From NCBI GenBank assembly GCA_002633025.1, contig NMRB01000028.1:782480-846479 (forward strand): DNA of 64,000 bases, written 5' to 3'. The position numbers and the translations under genes were made by a program. The DNA is from Notospermus geniculatus (lineage: Eukaryota > Nemertea > Pilidiophora > Heteronemertea > Lineidae). The notes below the pieces were generated by a model. It ran no database searches. It saw only the letters and a program-made list of their open reading frames with translations, and was not told where the DNA came from. Shown here one piece after another: positions 20,734-31,300 of the stretch; position 1 is the stretch's first letter, and each line of letters starts with the position of its first letter.

Positions 20734-23700
20734 ATGGAGAAAAGCGACATGACCAGTGAACACCTGAAAGCTGTCCAGGAAGATGATATCTCGCACAATC
20801 TTGGTGAAAATGCGGTCAGTGCTGTTAAAACAGAGATTGTTGAACCTTGTATTGCTCCTGGAGGTGACTCCGCACAAAACGAAGCACTTGTTGTTGGAGT
20901 CGTTGCTGGTGAGGAATCTACAGTAGAAAAAGCTGTGAAAACTGAGATTGTTGAACCTTTTGTTACCCCAGGAGGTGATTGTGAAGCGTTTCATCTTGCA
21001 ATCAGTACTGATGAGGACACTCACCCAGAAGCTGATAATTGTCCACCAGAAGATAACCTTGCATGTGCACCAGTGTCTGAAGTTTCTTCTTCCTCGAAGC
21101 GGAAGAGAGGGCGACCGATAAAATATGGTCGCCATGGCAAACAAGGAAAGGAATCACAGTCATTGAAAGCCCTGCCAAGTGGAGCAGGGACAAGAAAAGA
21201 TAACTTGTCACGGAAGCGTAAAGCATCTTCCACAAGGGCTAAAAAATCTGTTGTTGACGTACCAGCGGGAGGAGAGTCTGATATGGAGTGTGAAATTGCC
21301 AAGGAGACAAATCCAAAGAGCCATGAAGATGGAGGTGAGGACTCAAAGCCTCAGCTGAGGAGAGGTCGGCGGGCAAAGAAAAGACCGAAATTGTTGGAAG
21401 ATGAAGGGTTTGTTAGAGATGAGAAGAAGAAAGATTCTGTTACAAAAAAGATTGCAAGAGAGATAGATTCTCTGCCAGAGGAATGGAAGAAATTGATTGC
21501 AGATACTTTGAACAATGCCAAGAAGAGTCAACAAATTATTGACTGTCCAAAATGTTTGAAAAGTTATCGTAGGTCATATATTAAGAGACATATTTTGTGG
21601 AAACACAGTCCGCTGTCACAGACAGCTGAGAGACCATTTGAATGCAGTGATTGTGGGAAGGCTTACCCAACTCAAAGTTCATTGATAAATCATAAAGCTT
21701 CACACTCTCTTGAAAAGCGGTTTATTTGTGATGTCTGCGGCCAGGGCTTCACTCAGAAGGGGAACATGGCCGCTCACAAACGTATCCATGAACGCCAAGC
21801 AGGTGAAAAGGACTATAATTGCGATGAGTGTGGAAAAGGGTTCAACTCAAAGCGCCACTGGGAAGCCCATTTGAAATTCCATGCTGGGGAATACAATTTT
21901 GTTTGCGAGATCTGTAACCGTAGCTTCCTTCAGAAAGACGCATTGAAATCTCACATGAAAACACATGCTTCGTCTAAACCTTTCATATGTGATGTTTGTG
22001 GGGAAGGTTTGTCCTCTGTAGGTGCACTGAAGAATCATAAGTTGATTCATACTGGTGAAAAACCGCTAGAGTGTGAAGTGTGTGGGAAACATTTTCGCAA
22101 TAAGACCACCCTGATCCGCCATAGGACTATACACTCAGAGGAACGTCCATTTGAATGCGAAGTTTGCGGTTTAGCTTTCAAGTGGCCACTGTACTTGCTC
22201 CGCCACAAGCTCATACACACGGATGAGAAAAGATTTCAGTGTCCTGATTGTGACAAAGGTTTTAAGCGAAGAGAGCACTTGAAGTTACATCAGCGCACTC
22301 ACACGGGAGAGAAACCATTCACTTGTCAATACTGCGCGAAGCAGTTCAGTCAGACGTGTAGTGTCCGCCAACATGAAAAAATCCACGTGAAAAAAAATCA
22401 CGAGAAGCTAACACCTGAAGTGCTAGCAGAGCTGACCTTATCGTTGAAAGGTTCCACTGGTGTTGCAGTTGCTCAAGTTCAGGTGAGGAGAAAAGGCCCA
22501 CAAGGTCGCGGAGGCAAAGCACTTCTCATGCGTCAACAGGCTGCTAAGGAGAAAACTTCCTTGTTTTATGAGGATTTAGATGACTCGGAGGGCACTAGCG
22601 ATGATGATGATGATGATGATGGCCACTCTGACACAGTAATGGAGACTAGTACTGGTAGTGATAAGAATGAAGATGAAGGGCAGGCAAATGTACCTTTCAT
22701 TCCACAAAACTGTTCAAAAGTTGACGACAAAAGAAACGATGGCAAGGAGGTCAAATTGTTGACGGATGCCCCTACTACAACTACAAGTACTGATGTTAGA
22801 ACACCAGTAAGTACTCAGCAGAATGTCATGAAGCAGTCTGAGTCGGTTGGGCTGTATGCTACCAATGTAACCCACGCAACAAGCTTCGGAAATATCATTT
22901 ATAGTGAATCGGCGATACCAAGTCATGTAGAAGAGGAGGTGGAGACACAGTGTTGCGTTGCTGAAGAGGTTGCTGCTGTAACAACGCATAGTGCCAGTCC
23001 AGCAAAAGTCATGCCGACAGATGCTAGTCCTACCACTGGAGATGAGGCAAAACTTCTTTGTCTCTTGATAGAATCTGAGGATGGCCCCATGCCATTGTTG
23101 TTGGACAGCGCAGTTCTACAGAATACAAGCAGTCTCAACTCTTCAGGAGTTACTTTTGTCATTGCAGATGACGGACAACCAGACAGCACCAACGTCATCT
23201 CTCAACAAATGGAAATGAAGACGGTGGTGTCCCAGAGTATCACAGAGATGCCTGTTGAAGAAATGCTGGTACCAAGCTCAACCACCTTATCTACTAGCCT
23301 GGAGACATGCACTGCTGTTGCCAACAAAACCATTATTTCAACTCCTAATGTTGTAGCCAGTTGGGAGTCGCCGTTCCTGAAATCTAACTTTGCCTCTAGT
23401 GCAGTACAGGTGGAGCCACTGACATCTGACTTTGTTTCAAGGAAATTTGACGCAATCAACCCTGCAGAAGTGCCAAATATCAAATTAGAAGATGAAGCAC
23501 AAGTGCAAGAACCAGACGCTCCACAGAATAAATTTGAAATGGAATTCAAAACATTTTGTGGAAGTAGCTTGGCTTCAGAAAATGAAATGACCCCTCCCAA
23601 TGAATTTGTAGACATGGAACAAGTAGATCTTCCTGATGAGGCAGCCTCATTTCTACAAAGTTCAACTCCCCAGGAGAAAACCACTGATCATGCTGATGTC

Positions 23701-24996
23701 AGTTCTACATGTGGTTCTACAGAGGTTACGATCTCTATGGTGGCACATCCTGGGCTGAAACGGCCAGTTGAGGACACATCGTCCTCATATCAACCAGGAC
23801 GGCCTGAACTGAAATCCGATAGCCAAGTTATCGAGTCGGAAAATGAGCGAGAGACATCTGCTGCAGAATTGGATGAATCTCATGCTACTGATGAGGAAGA
23901 ATCGAAGTTGGAAGCTGCCCAGTTGCTTGCTGGAATGATGAATGATCAAAATCTTCCCTCTGGTTCCCCTGATGTATCTGCCAGTGATGAACAGATGAAC
24001 CTCCAAGAGGAGGCAGAATCCGAAGCATCAGTGAATACTCCCGATGACATATGGGTCAGCCCAACACGCTCGTCTTCAAAGACAGGTCACAAACAAGGGC
24101 CACAGTATACCCATGTGAAGGATGGCGTGGACTGTGACCTTGCGACAGGAAAATGCTTCTCCTGCAGTAAAGTGTTCCGAAACACGTCGTATCTCCGTCA
24201 TCATGTCCTCATGCATAAGGGTATCAAATCAGTCTTCTGTTGCAAAATTTGTGATAAGATTTTCCCGAGCGCCAGCAATTTGAAGACCCACATGAGTGGA
24301 CATAACCCGGAGAGGAAGTCTTTCCTGTGTACAGTTTGTGGCGCGGCGATGACGTCTAAGGCCAACCTGCAGTCTCATATGAGAATACATTCCCGCAAAG
24401 AGGGTGAAAAAGACTTCCAATGCGATATCTGTGGGAAGGGTTTCAACTCCCGTGTGCATTTTTCAGGTCATATGAAAATGCATGAAGGAACGTACAGTTC
24501 CATGTGTGCTGTTTGTGGGCGTGCATTCGCAACTGGGCATGATTTGAAGAAACACATGACCTCTCACAGCGACGCCAGACATTTTGTGTGCGATATTTGT
24601 GGTTCGGCAGTTAAAACGGCCACGGCATTGAAAACGCATAAACGTATTCATACCGATGAGCGTCCATATGAATGTTCCATCTGCCGACGTGCATTTCGTG
24701 ACAAATCTACTCTAGTGCGGCATGAGGTGACACATTCGGAGGAGCGCCCTCATGTGTGCGATATTTGCGGTCTTCGTTTCAAGTGGAAATTGTACCTAAC
24801 CCGCCACAGAATTATCCATACAAATGTAGCAGATTTTGAATGTGAGACGTGTCACAAACGATTTAAGCGACGTGAACACTTGAAACTACATATGCGAATA
24901 CACACAGGTGAAAAACCGTATCAGTGCCGATTCTGTAATCGGAAGTTCACGCAAAATTCAAGTTGTCGTACGCATGAAAAGACACACACTTGCTAG
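20734..24996 (+). CDS. Large C2H2 zinc-finger protein with two ten-finger arrays, 1420 aa
   Basis: One long coding exon (acceptor TTTCCAG ends at 20697; ATG at 20734 is the first in frame). Residues 1-110 are acidic and repeat the motif AVKTEIVEP...PGGD twice; each copy holds a sumoylation-like V-K-T-E. An AT-hook-like KRKRGRPIKYGR lies near 123-134, followed by basic stretches that may act as nuclear signals. Ten C2H2 fingers span about 270-553, with TGEKP-type linkers only in part. A long Ser/Thr/Glu-rich linker with an Asp run (near 624) covers about 560-1130. Ten more fingers span about 1139-1418, and the protein ends just after the last His. The two arrays match finger by finger (for example GKGFNSK/GKGFNSR in finger 4 and FKRREHLKLH in finger 9). 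Likely a sequence-specific DNA-binding nuclear factor; no orthologue is assigned. Confidence 0.95.
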   Translation: MEKSDMTSEHLKAVQEDDISHNLGENAVSAVKTEIVEPCIAPGGDSAQNEALVVGVVAGEESTVEKAVKTEIVEPFVTPGGDCEAFHLAISTDEDTHPEADNCPPEDNLACAPVSEVSSSSKRKRGRPIKYGRHGKQGKESQSLKALPSGAGTRKDNLSRKRKASSTRAKKSVVDVPAGGESDMECEIAKETNPKSHEDGGEDSKPQLRRGRRAKKRPKLLEDEGFVRDEKKKDSVTKKIAREIDSLPEEWKKLIADTLNNAKKSQQIIDCPKCLKSYRRSYIKRHILWKHSPLSQTAERPFECSDCGKAYPTQSSLINHKASHSLEKRFICDVCGQGFTQKGNMAAHKRIHERQAGEKDYNCDECGKGFNSKRHWEAHLKFHAGEYNFVCEICNRSFLQKDALKSHMKTHASSKPFICDVCGEGLSSVGALKNHKLIHTGEKPLECEVCGKHFRNKTTLIRHRTIHSEERPFECEVCGLAFKWPLYLLRHKLIHTDEKRFQCPDCDKGFKRREHLKLHQRTHTGEKPFTCQYCAKQFSQTCSVRQHEKIHVKKNHEKLTPEVLAELTLSLKGSTGVAVAQVQVRRKGPQGRGGKALLMRQQAAKEKTSLFYEDLDDSEGTSDDDDDDDGHSDTVMETSTGSDKNEDEGQANVPFIPQNCSKVDDKRNDGKEVKLLTDAPTTTTSTDVRTPVSTQQNVMKQSESVGLYATNVTHATSFGNIIYSESAIPSHVEEEVETQCCVAEEVAAVTTHSASPAKVMPTDASPTTGDEAKLLCLLIESEDGPMPLLLDSAVLQNTSSLNSSGVTFVIADDGQPDSTNVISQQMEMKTVVSQSITEMPVEEMLVPSSTTLSTSLETCTAVANKTIISTPNVVASWESPFLKSNFASSAVQVEPLTSDFVSRKFDAINPAEVPNIKLEDEAQVQEPDAPQNKFEMEFKTFCGSSLASENEMTPPNEFVDMEQVDLPDEAASFLQSSTPQEKTTDHADVSSTCGSTEVTISMVAHPGLKRPVEDTSSSYQPGRPELKSDSQVIESENERETSAAELDESHATDEEESKLEAAQLLAGMMNDQNLPSGSPDVSASDEQMNLQEEAESEASVNTPDDIWVSPTRSSSKTGHKQGPQYTHVKDGVDCDLATGKCFSCSKVFRNTSYLRHHVLMHKGIKSVFCCKICDKIFPSASNLKTHMSGHNPERKSFLCTVCGAAMTSKANLQSHMRIHSRKEGEKDFQCDICGKGFNSRVHFSGHMKMHEGTYSSMCAVCGRAFATGHDLKKHMTSHSDARHFVCDICGSAVKTATALKTHKRIHTDERPYECSICRRAFRDKSTLVRHEVTHSEERPHVCDICGLRFKWKLYLTRHRIIHTNVADFECETCHKRFKRREHLKLHMRIHTGEKPYQCRFCNRKFTQNSSCRTHEKTHTC

Positions 24997-26035
24997 TGTG
25001 AGCAATGCAGTTGAAAGTACTTGTACCGGTACACAGAAGATGCAAGTTGTTCAGTTACAACCAGGTTGTACAGTGTTAAAGAAGGTTGACAGATTTTGTA
25101 CGAATTGCCTGTTTTTGCCGGTCTGGGAATAGCTGAATAATCAACCAGTGATGCAGTGTTAAATGCAGTTCACTAGGCCTACCGTACATGTACAATGACA
25201 GTTTACAATGAAGAAGATGCTTCTTCAAAATCAATTTCAAAGCAAATGACAATGTTGTGTTCATTTGTTGTGTTCATTTGCTGTCGATTCCAGAGTGTGA
25301 TAAGCTATATTATTTTGTTTGAGTGGGCTGTTTTTTCCAGAAAATTTGTGAACAGTTTGAAAAGTTGAAGTTGGCAGTCCTGACGAAGTACCGTACTTTG
25401 GTCACCATTGCAGGTAACATTATAAATGTATTTATCTATCCAGGAAATGAATTTGAAGTACATGACACATTTATTGTAGTTTCTCAGTGCTGTTTTTGAC
25501 TTGTAAGGTGTACATTGATTATTTCAGCGCACAGAGATTAATATACAGGTGTTGACTGTCTGGAAGATACAAAATATGTATATTTGTTCGATGAATAAGA
25601 AGTATTGAAATATATGACTTTCTTTGTTTTGTAACCCCTCCCCCTCACAATCCCACACTGAACAGATCATTGGGGATTGATCACTGTGCTATATACCCAG
25701 CTCATATCTGAACCTGCAGATGACCAGTGAGTCACTCGCACACAATGGCCACCACGATCCCAGCTCAACTCCTCGTCGTGTTCAAATGCAAGATGAAACC
25801 CAATCCAAAGTGGTGATGAACCCTTGGCAACTTGCTTCTGAGCTCATCACCACAGACACATACCGAATTAACCAACTCAAAAGACAGGAACTGTGCTTGG
25901 AAGTTTAATTTGCATAGAAAACTGCTAAAAAATAGCACAATGGTAATCTACAAGTCAGATGCAAAGTCTCGCCAGGAGCCATCTTTTCCATCCGAAAATT
26001 GGTTGATAATTGGAAAGTGTCTGCTCAGACCTCTT

Positions 26036-26188
26036 GAGTGTTAAGGCAAAACGCAAAACCTAGCAACTCGCAGTCTGGTCAAACTTGAGTTGATACCATT
26101 TTTGGACTCACTAGGTTTCGTCTCATCTTCTAAAGCATATTTCTCAAAACTGAAAAAAATTGACTTGCTAGGTTTTGCCACGACACTC
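26036..26188. mobile_element. Small MITE-like inverted-repeat element
   Basis: The left end contains GTGTTAAGGCAAAACGCAAAACCTAGCAA and the right end is the reverse complement of GTGTCGTGGCAAAACCTAGCAA, with a 14-base perfect core (GCAAAACCTAGCAA). About 150 bp, noncoding. No clear target duplication was found. Confidence 0.5.
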
Positions 26189-28146
26189 CAGACCTGTGGG
26201 AAAGCTAAAGATCAACACAGACGATACTTGGGGCTAAAACACTTGTACTGACAGTATTCACCATGACTCTTGGACACGATACACCGGCTAAGGCCATATG
26301 AAAGTCATCATCTTCAAAACCCTTCCAATTCACTTCCCAGTCAGCAGAGGATGGACAAGAGACCAGACTTTGCACAAGCCTTCTAACGTTTGTGAGCATC
26401 TCCAGCAGAAGCAGGTACTTGTTCCAAATTATTATTGGGTGTCGCCAAAAATTTATAAGGCGAGCGATAGATTTATACTGCTCTCCAGTAAATCTGTACA
26501 GACATTCATTTCAGCAACTGTGATGAAAATCCATAATCCTTTCACAGTGTGACAAGGGCCTGCTTCTGTAGGAGTGGGCCACATAATATACACCACCTAC
26601 CACACTAGTGGTCTCATAACATACAAAAATAATCGTCATCACCAAATAACATGGACTTTAACTCATTCAAACCAGTCGGACTGCTTGACTCAATACAGCA
26701 CAGCATCTTCAACTGCTTCGTCTATCTTAAACGGAGGGGAGCGTCAAACAGCACCACCACTTCTGACTCCCCCTCCGATTCACACCAAACTTCAACAGCA
26801 GAGCGAACCATCACCTTTAGCCTTTATTCCTGAATACAGGAACATTAGCTGTAGCATTCTGACAGTGATACGTCTCCAGATAAAAATAAACAACGATTCT
26901 GAAATGACATCTACCATGTCTACTTGTTGGGCAAAATATTCTACCATGAAATGATGAAAACCCAGTCCAAAATTCCTCCACCACAGAGAGTGGACAACAA
27001 GCCAAATTAAATAAGTACAGGTTTTATTTCTTTCAAAATAAGGTGAAGATTACTATGCTATTTTCTGGTGTATCTACTGTACCGTAAATGAAATTAGATT
27101 CCAAGTAACACACAGCCATCATGACACTTTGATGATATATTTTTCGATGTCTTCGAAACTTGTTCACTAAGAACTCTTCTCCATTGCTGCCTGCCAGTAA
27201 AGTGCAGAGCAACGTCTAATATCCAAATGACTTCAAATAAATTAACGAGGATACTTTTTGTGCTGACAATGTGGACAACTTCCCAGAAACACAGTGGTTA
27301 TATAAGAAAACAAGGATTTTCCAGGATCCAGACAGCCAGGCAGGCAGCAACGGTAGATTTTGTTTATAGAAATTTACAGTAAAACGAGGTCCTACTGAGC
27401 AAATAAAATGCCAAGGATACATCACCCTGATGTATCATAGCTGGCATACATCCACATAACATTCTCCAAAAGAAAAAGAACTAAATACTGACTAAGATTA
27501 AAGTTGGGAAATAGGTAAGCATGGATAAAGCATCAAGTACTCTTCGACAACACACGAGTAATTATTCTGAGGAATGTTTTGGTTCTGTAAAATTACTTTG
27601 AGTCTCAAATGGCAAGTCTGCAAGACAAATGTTTCAATGGAGTAATGACTCCTCTCCAAAGCCCAAATGCTCCAAATCTGAGAAATGCTCCAAATTTGAG
27701 AACACTACAGTCGTCTTGCTTTCCTTTGTTGGAAAGAATTTTATTCAGAGAACTCCGAAGTGACATGGAAGAGAGAGTGATGGTTAATACAGTTCATGAA
27801 ACAACACACTATAACTCAACATGAAAAGGAAAATACTGCTTGGAATCATGGAAAGAGTTCGGATTTTACCACAACTGTTCAAATAAGTTTCGAAAACTAA
27901 AACCATAAGTTACTAAAACTTGCACTAGGACCTGATATGACAAACACTGGCTGGGAATCAGTGTTGACACTTCACCCCAAACTGACTGACTGACCTTCCT
28001 GTTCAGAAAGTCACGACTCCAATATCTGTACTAGCATGCAGCAGTTAGCACCAAGCTACATTGTTAGCACTGTGTTTTGTGATCGTGGTCAAAAAAGAAA
28101 ACTTCTTTAGAGGCCCAAACGAACACCAAAACACACTAACAAACTC

Positions 28147-28152
28147 TTTATT
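28147..28152 (-). terminator. Candidate poly(A) signal of PDIA4
   Basis: AATAAA on the minus strand about 190 bp beyond the PDIA4 stop codon (28342-28344). Another minus-strand AATAAA near 27022 could serve a longer form. Confidence 0.5.
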
Positions 28153-28341
28153 TCAATCGAAGCTGCCTGAAGCGATCATTTGACAAGGTCAAGGGAAGAA
28201 AAATACACATACATACACTAGCATCATCAGAGATATGGCCTGGAATGATTCTGTACAATGTATGTAAGAAGATGAATGTTGTTTCATGAGTGAGGGGGAT
28301 GTATAATGGATAAAAACAATGAAAAGAATGAAGATGTGACC

Positions 28342-31300
28342 TTATAATTCCTCTTTTGCACCCTTGCCAAAAGACACAGTTGCGTGTTTTTTCATAAATT
28401 CTTTCAAATCTTTTACATTTGCCTCCCCGTCAAATTTGACAGGGTTCTCTTTATTATTACTAGGAGCAAAATATACTGTGGGGAAGCCTTCTGCATCATA
28501 TGGGTTTGGGGGATCATTGTTAGTAGCATCCATTTTTGCTATAACAAGATTCTTATCTGATGCTAATTCCTTTGCCATTTTAGCATAAGCTGGCTCAAGT
28601 TTTTTACAATGACCACACCAAGGGGCATAAAACTCAATTAAAACATCTTTTGTCTTGTCGTTGACTAAAGCGTCGAACGATTTTCCAACCACTGTCTTGA
28701 CTATGCCCTGTTTCTTGGGAATTGGTTGCGACTTCAGCAATGGCTGCAATTTACCTGAAAGATAAGTAATAAAGATGAAACTACAGCAGAACTCTCCACA
28801 GCAAAATGAGGAACTTGTCAGAGACGTTCCTGAAAAGGTTCATCAAAATGTGATCTAAGAGTAACACATGACGTGTAATCGCTTCTCTAGAGCATGGCCT
28901 AAAGAATTATTCTTTGGGCCGTGCTCTAGAGAAGCGATTGAACACAGTCGCAGAAACTATTCTGAATCGTTTCTGCGACTGTGTTCAGGGTTCTTTTTAC
29001 TCGATCATTTTGTGGAGGCACAACCACGATGCCAACTTTGGTACCATTGGGAGAAGCAATCACATCTATTGATGCGCTTTACAGTGTCTTGGCCTCTCCT
29101 TGTGCTATCAAATCTGAGGACTGATTCTAAGCCGCTCACAATATCATTTTAACTCCACTACTCACCATCCTTAAACTTTTTAATGAAATTCCTAACAGCG
29201 TCAGCATCAAAACCATCCTCCATAGGTTCCATGGCGTACTTCTTATCTTTTTCGGCAAGACAACCAATGTTGATCTCCTCGCTTGAGTCGTCAAACTTGA
29301 AATCTGTCCACATTGCACTCATCTGATCTTCATCAGCAACAGCGAATGTGATGTCTCGGAAGTCCTTGGCAATGTCAGCTATTTTTAGCCTCCACAGCTG
29401 TGTGGCTGAAATAGAGGAATGCAGTTGTGAGGGACCTTTTCGAAACTTTAAAATCGTGCAAAGAAAATTCAAATTTTGATATCAGAATGGCCAAGTTTCA
29501 GTTATAAACCGCCGTCTACACTTGCATACTTGATGGACAAAAATTTCCAGAGGAAAAGAAGATGAGAAGAGAGTGTAGTAAGACAGTCAATGGTTCCATA
29601 CCAAAGACTAATGGGGAACTTTCCTGCCACCAGAGGCCAAGACGAATTAGCAGTCCAAGAACGTCATGAAATTTGATGTCACAGGGCAGAAATGCACGCC
29701 ACAGCGTCATCCATAATGACGTGGACGCCGTGACTCACGCATCTGACGTCACATTTTGTGACGTTCTTGGACCGCTAACAGGCGACCTCTAACGGCAGGA
29801 CAGTCTCTCATTGAATGAAGACAAGACTGAGTTACAAATGATTCTAAAGATCTACAGGTACATGTAAAGAAGAGGGAGAGAGAAGAAAGTGGGAATCATG
29901 CAGATAATCTGTACACATCACCACAAATTTACAGATCCAGCTCGGAAATCTGGACTGAAATACAAGGTCTCTTCCTACAACGAGTCACAGAGTTCCACAG
30001 ATCTACCAGACGCAAGTTCTATACTTGTGCATCAATTTATGGTGTGTAAAAAAGAGGAGTGGAGTCTGAACCCACAGCTTAGTTCAGCCTAACCTCCCCA
30101 CGCAGCCGGTATATTCCATTTGCTTGCTTGGTTTCATACACCAATCATGTGCGGATTGATCACGACTTTGAAAGGACTGCATCAACTAACGGCAGCCATA
30201 AACTTAGGCCCCGCATCACCATCATTTCATTGAAGTTATAGACATGACGGGAAAGAATAGCATAGTCATCGACATAATTAGTTAAAAAGTAGAGTGTCAA
30301 TATAGAGACAGCAGTTTGAGAGAGAAATCAGACAGAAGAATGTTAGCATAGCACCATTTTATTCGCTTGTTCCTAATACCATACCTTGACGATGTTCAAT
30401 GCTGAAATCAACAGTGTAGAATACTAAACATAGAGGGCGCTTCTTGTAGCGGAGGTTGTTGTTAGTGTAGTCAAGCTGGCCGACGAGGGGATTCTGGTGT
30501 TCTTTGATAAAAGTCTGGATATCTTCTTGTTTTGTCTCAGGCTGAAAAGGTGAATGGGATACAGGATACTACATTTACTATAACATCCCTAAAAAGAAAA
30601 CCCTCTGTCATTTTCAACAAGAAAATGGAAGCTTTAACACCTAAGACCTGAGGAACGTGGACATGCTGGGGTTATCAGAGGGTTACATAGCCTAGATTCA
30701 TCATGCGGTTGGTTGGGTAGTGAAACACTGGGACACCATCAGGGACCTTCAAAAACTCAAAATGATATGAAATTTTACCAGAGCTATAATCAAAGCTAAA
30801 ATCAACGGTGTAAAATGCCACACATAGAGGGCGCTTTTTATAACGATTCTCTTCATTAGTTGTGTTCAGATGACCGACAAGAGGAATGTGATTGTCTTTG
30901 ATGAAGCCTTCAATGTCTGCTTGTTTGACATTTTGCTGAAAGTATACGGGCAGAATGACTATTCTGATTGAGGTGTTCAAGTTTCTGAAATGTGACAATT
31001 GAGAACTCGCCATACGTTGTCACAATTCCCTGAAAAATGATTCCGTTTTATCTTCACAGAAACGTGTATGATACATGTATCTTATCCACATTCAACATTT
31101 TCTCAGAATATTTCAGGTCGTGAGTCATACAAACCTTGTCAAAGACATGCCATTTGTTTTCATATTTTGTGTAGAACCTCTCAGCATTAAAGACAACGAC
31201 TGACCCAGCGTTGACCTTGTAGGCATCACGCAGGCCGCTTTCAAATGTGTGGACAAATTTGTAATCTTCCCTGAGATTGTTTGCTGAAACATACAGAGGA

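Larger units (their letters stand above)
24997..28341. other. 3' UTR of the zinc-finger gene, intergenic DNA, 3' UTR of PDIA4
   Basis: No coding exon was recognised. The left part should be the 3' UTR of the plus-strand zinc-finger gene, and the right part the 3' UTR of the minus-strand disulfide isomerase, so the genes converge. A small inverted-repeat element lies at about 26036-26188. A plus-strand AATAAA occurs near 26884 and a minus-strand AATAAA at 28147-28152. Confidence 0.5.

Noticed and set aside
29648-29777. cAMP-response elements (TGACGTCA)
   Set aside because: The words are part of the inverted arms of a MITE-like repeat inside an intron, so they are explained by the repeat.
30940-31030. 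Third candidate alternative exon in PDIA4 (acceptor TTTTTCAG near 31030)
   Set aside because: It is open for 31 codons but cannot join either neighbour in frame, and it has no similarity to the duplicated exons.
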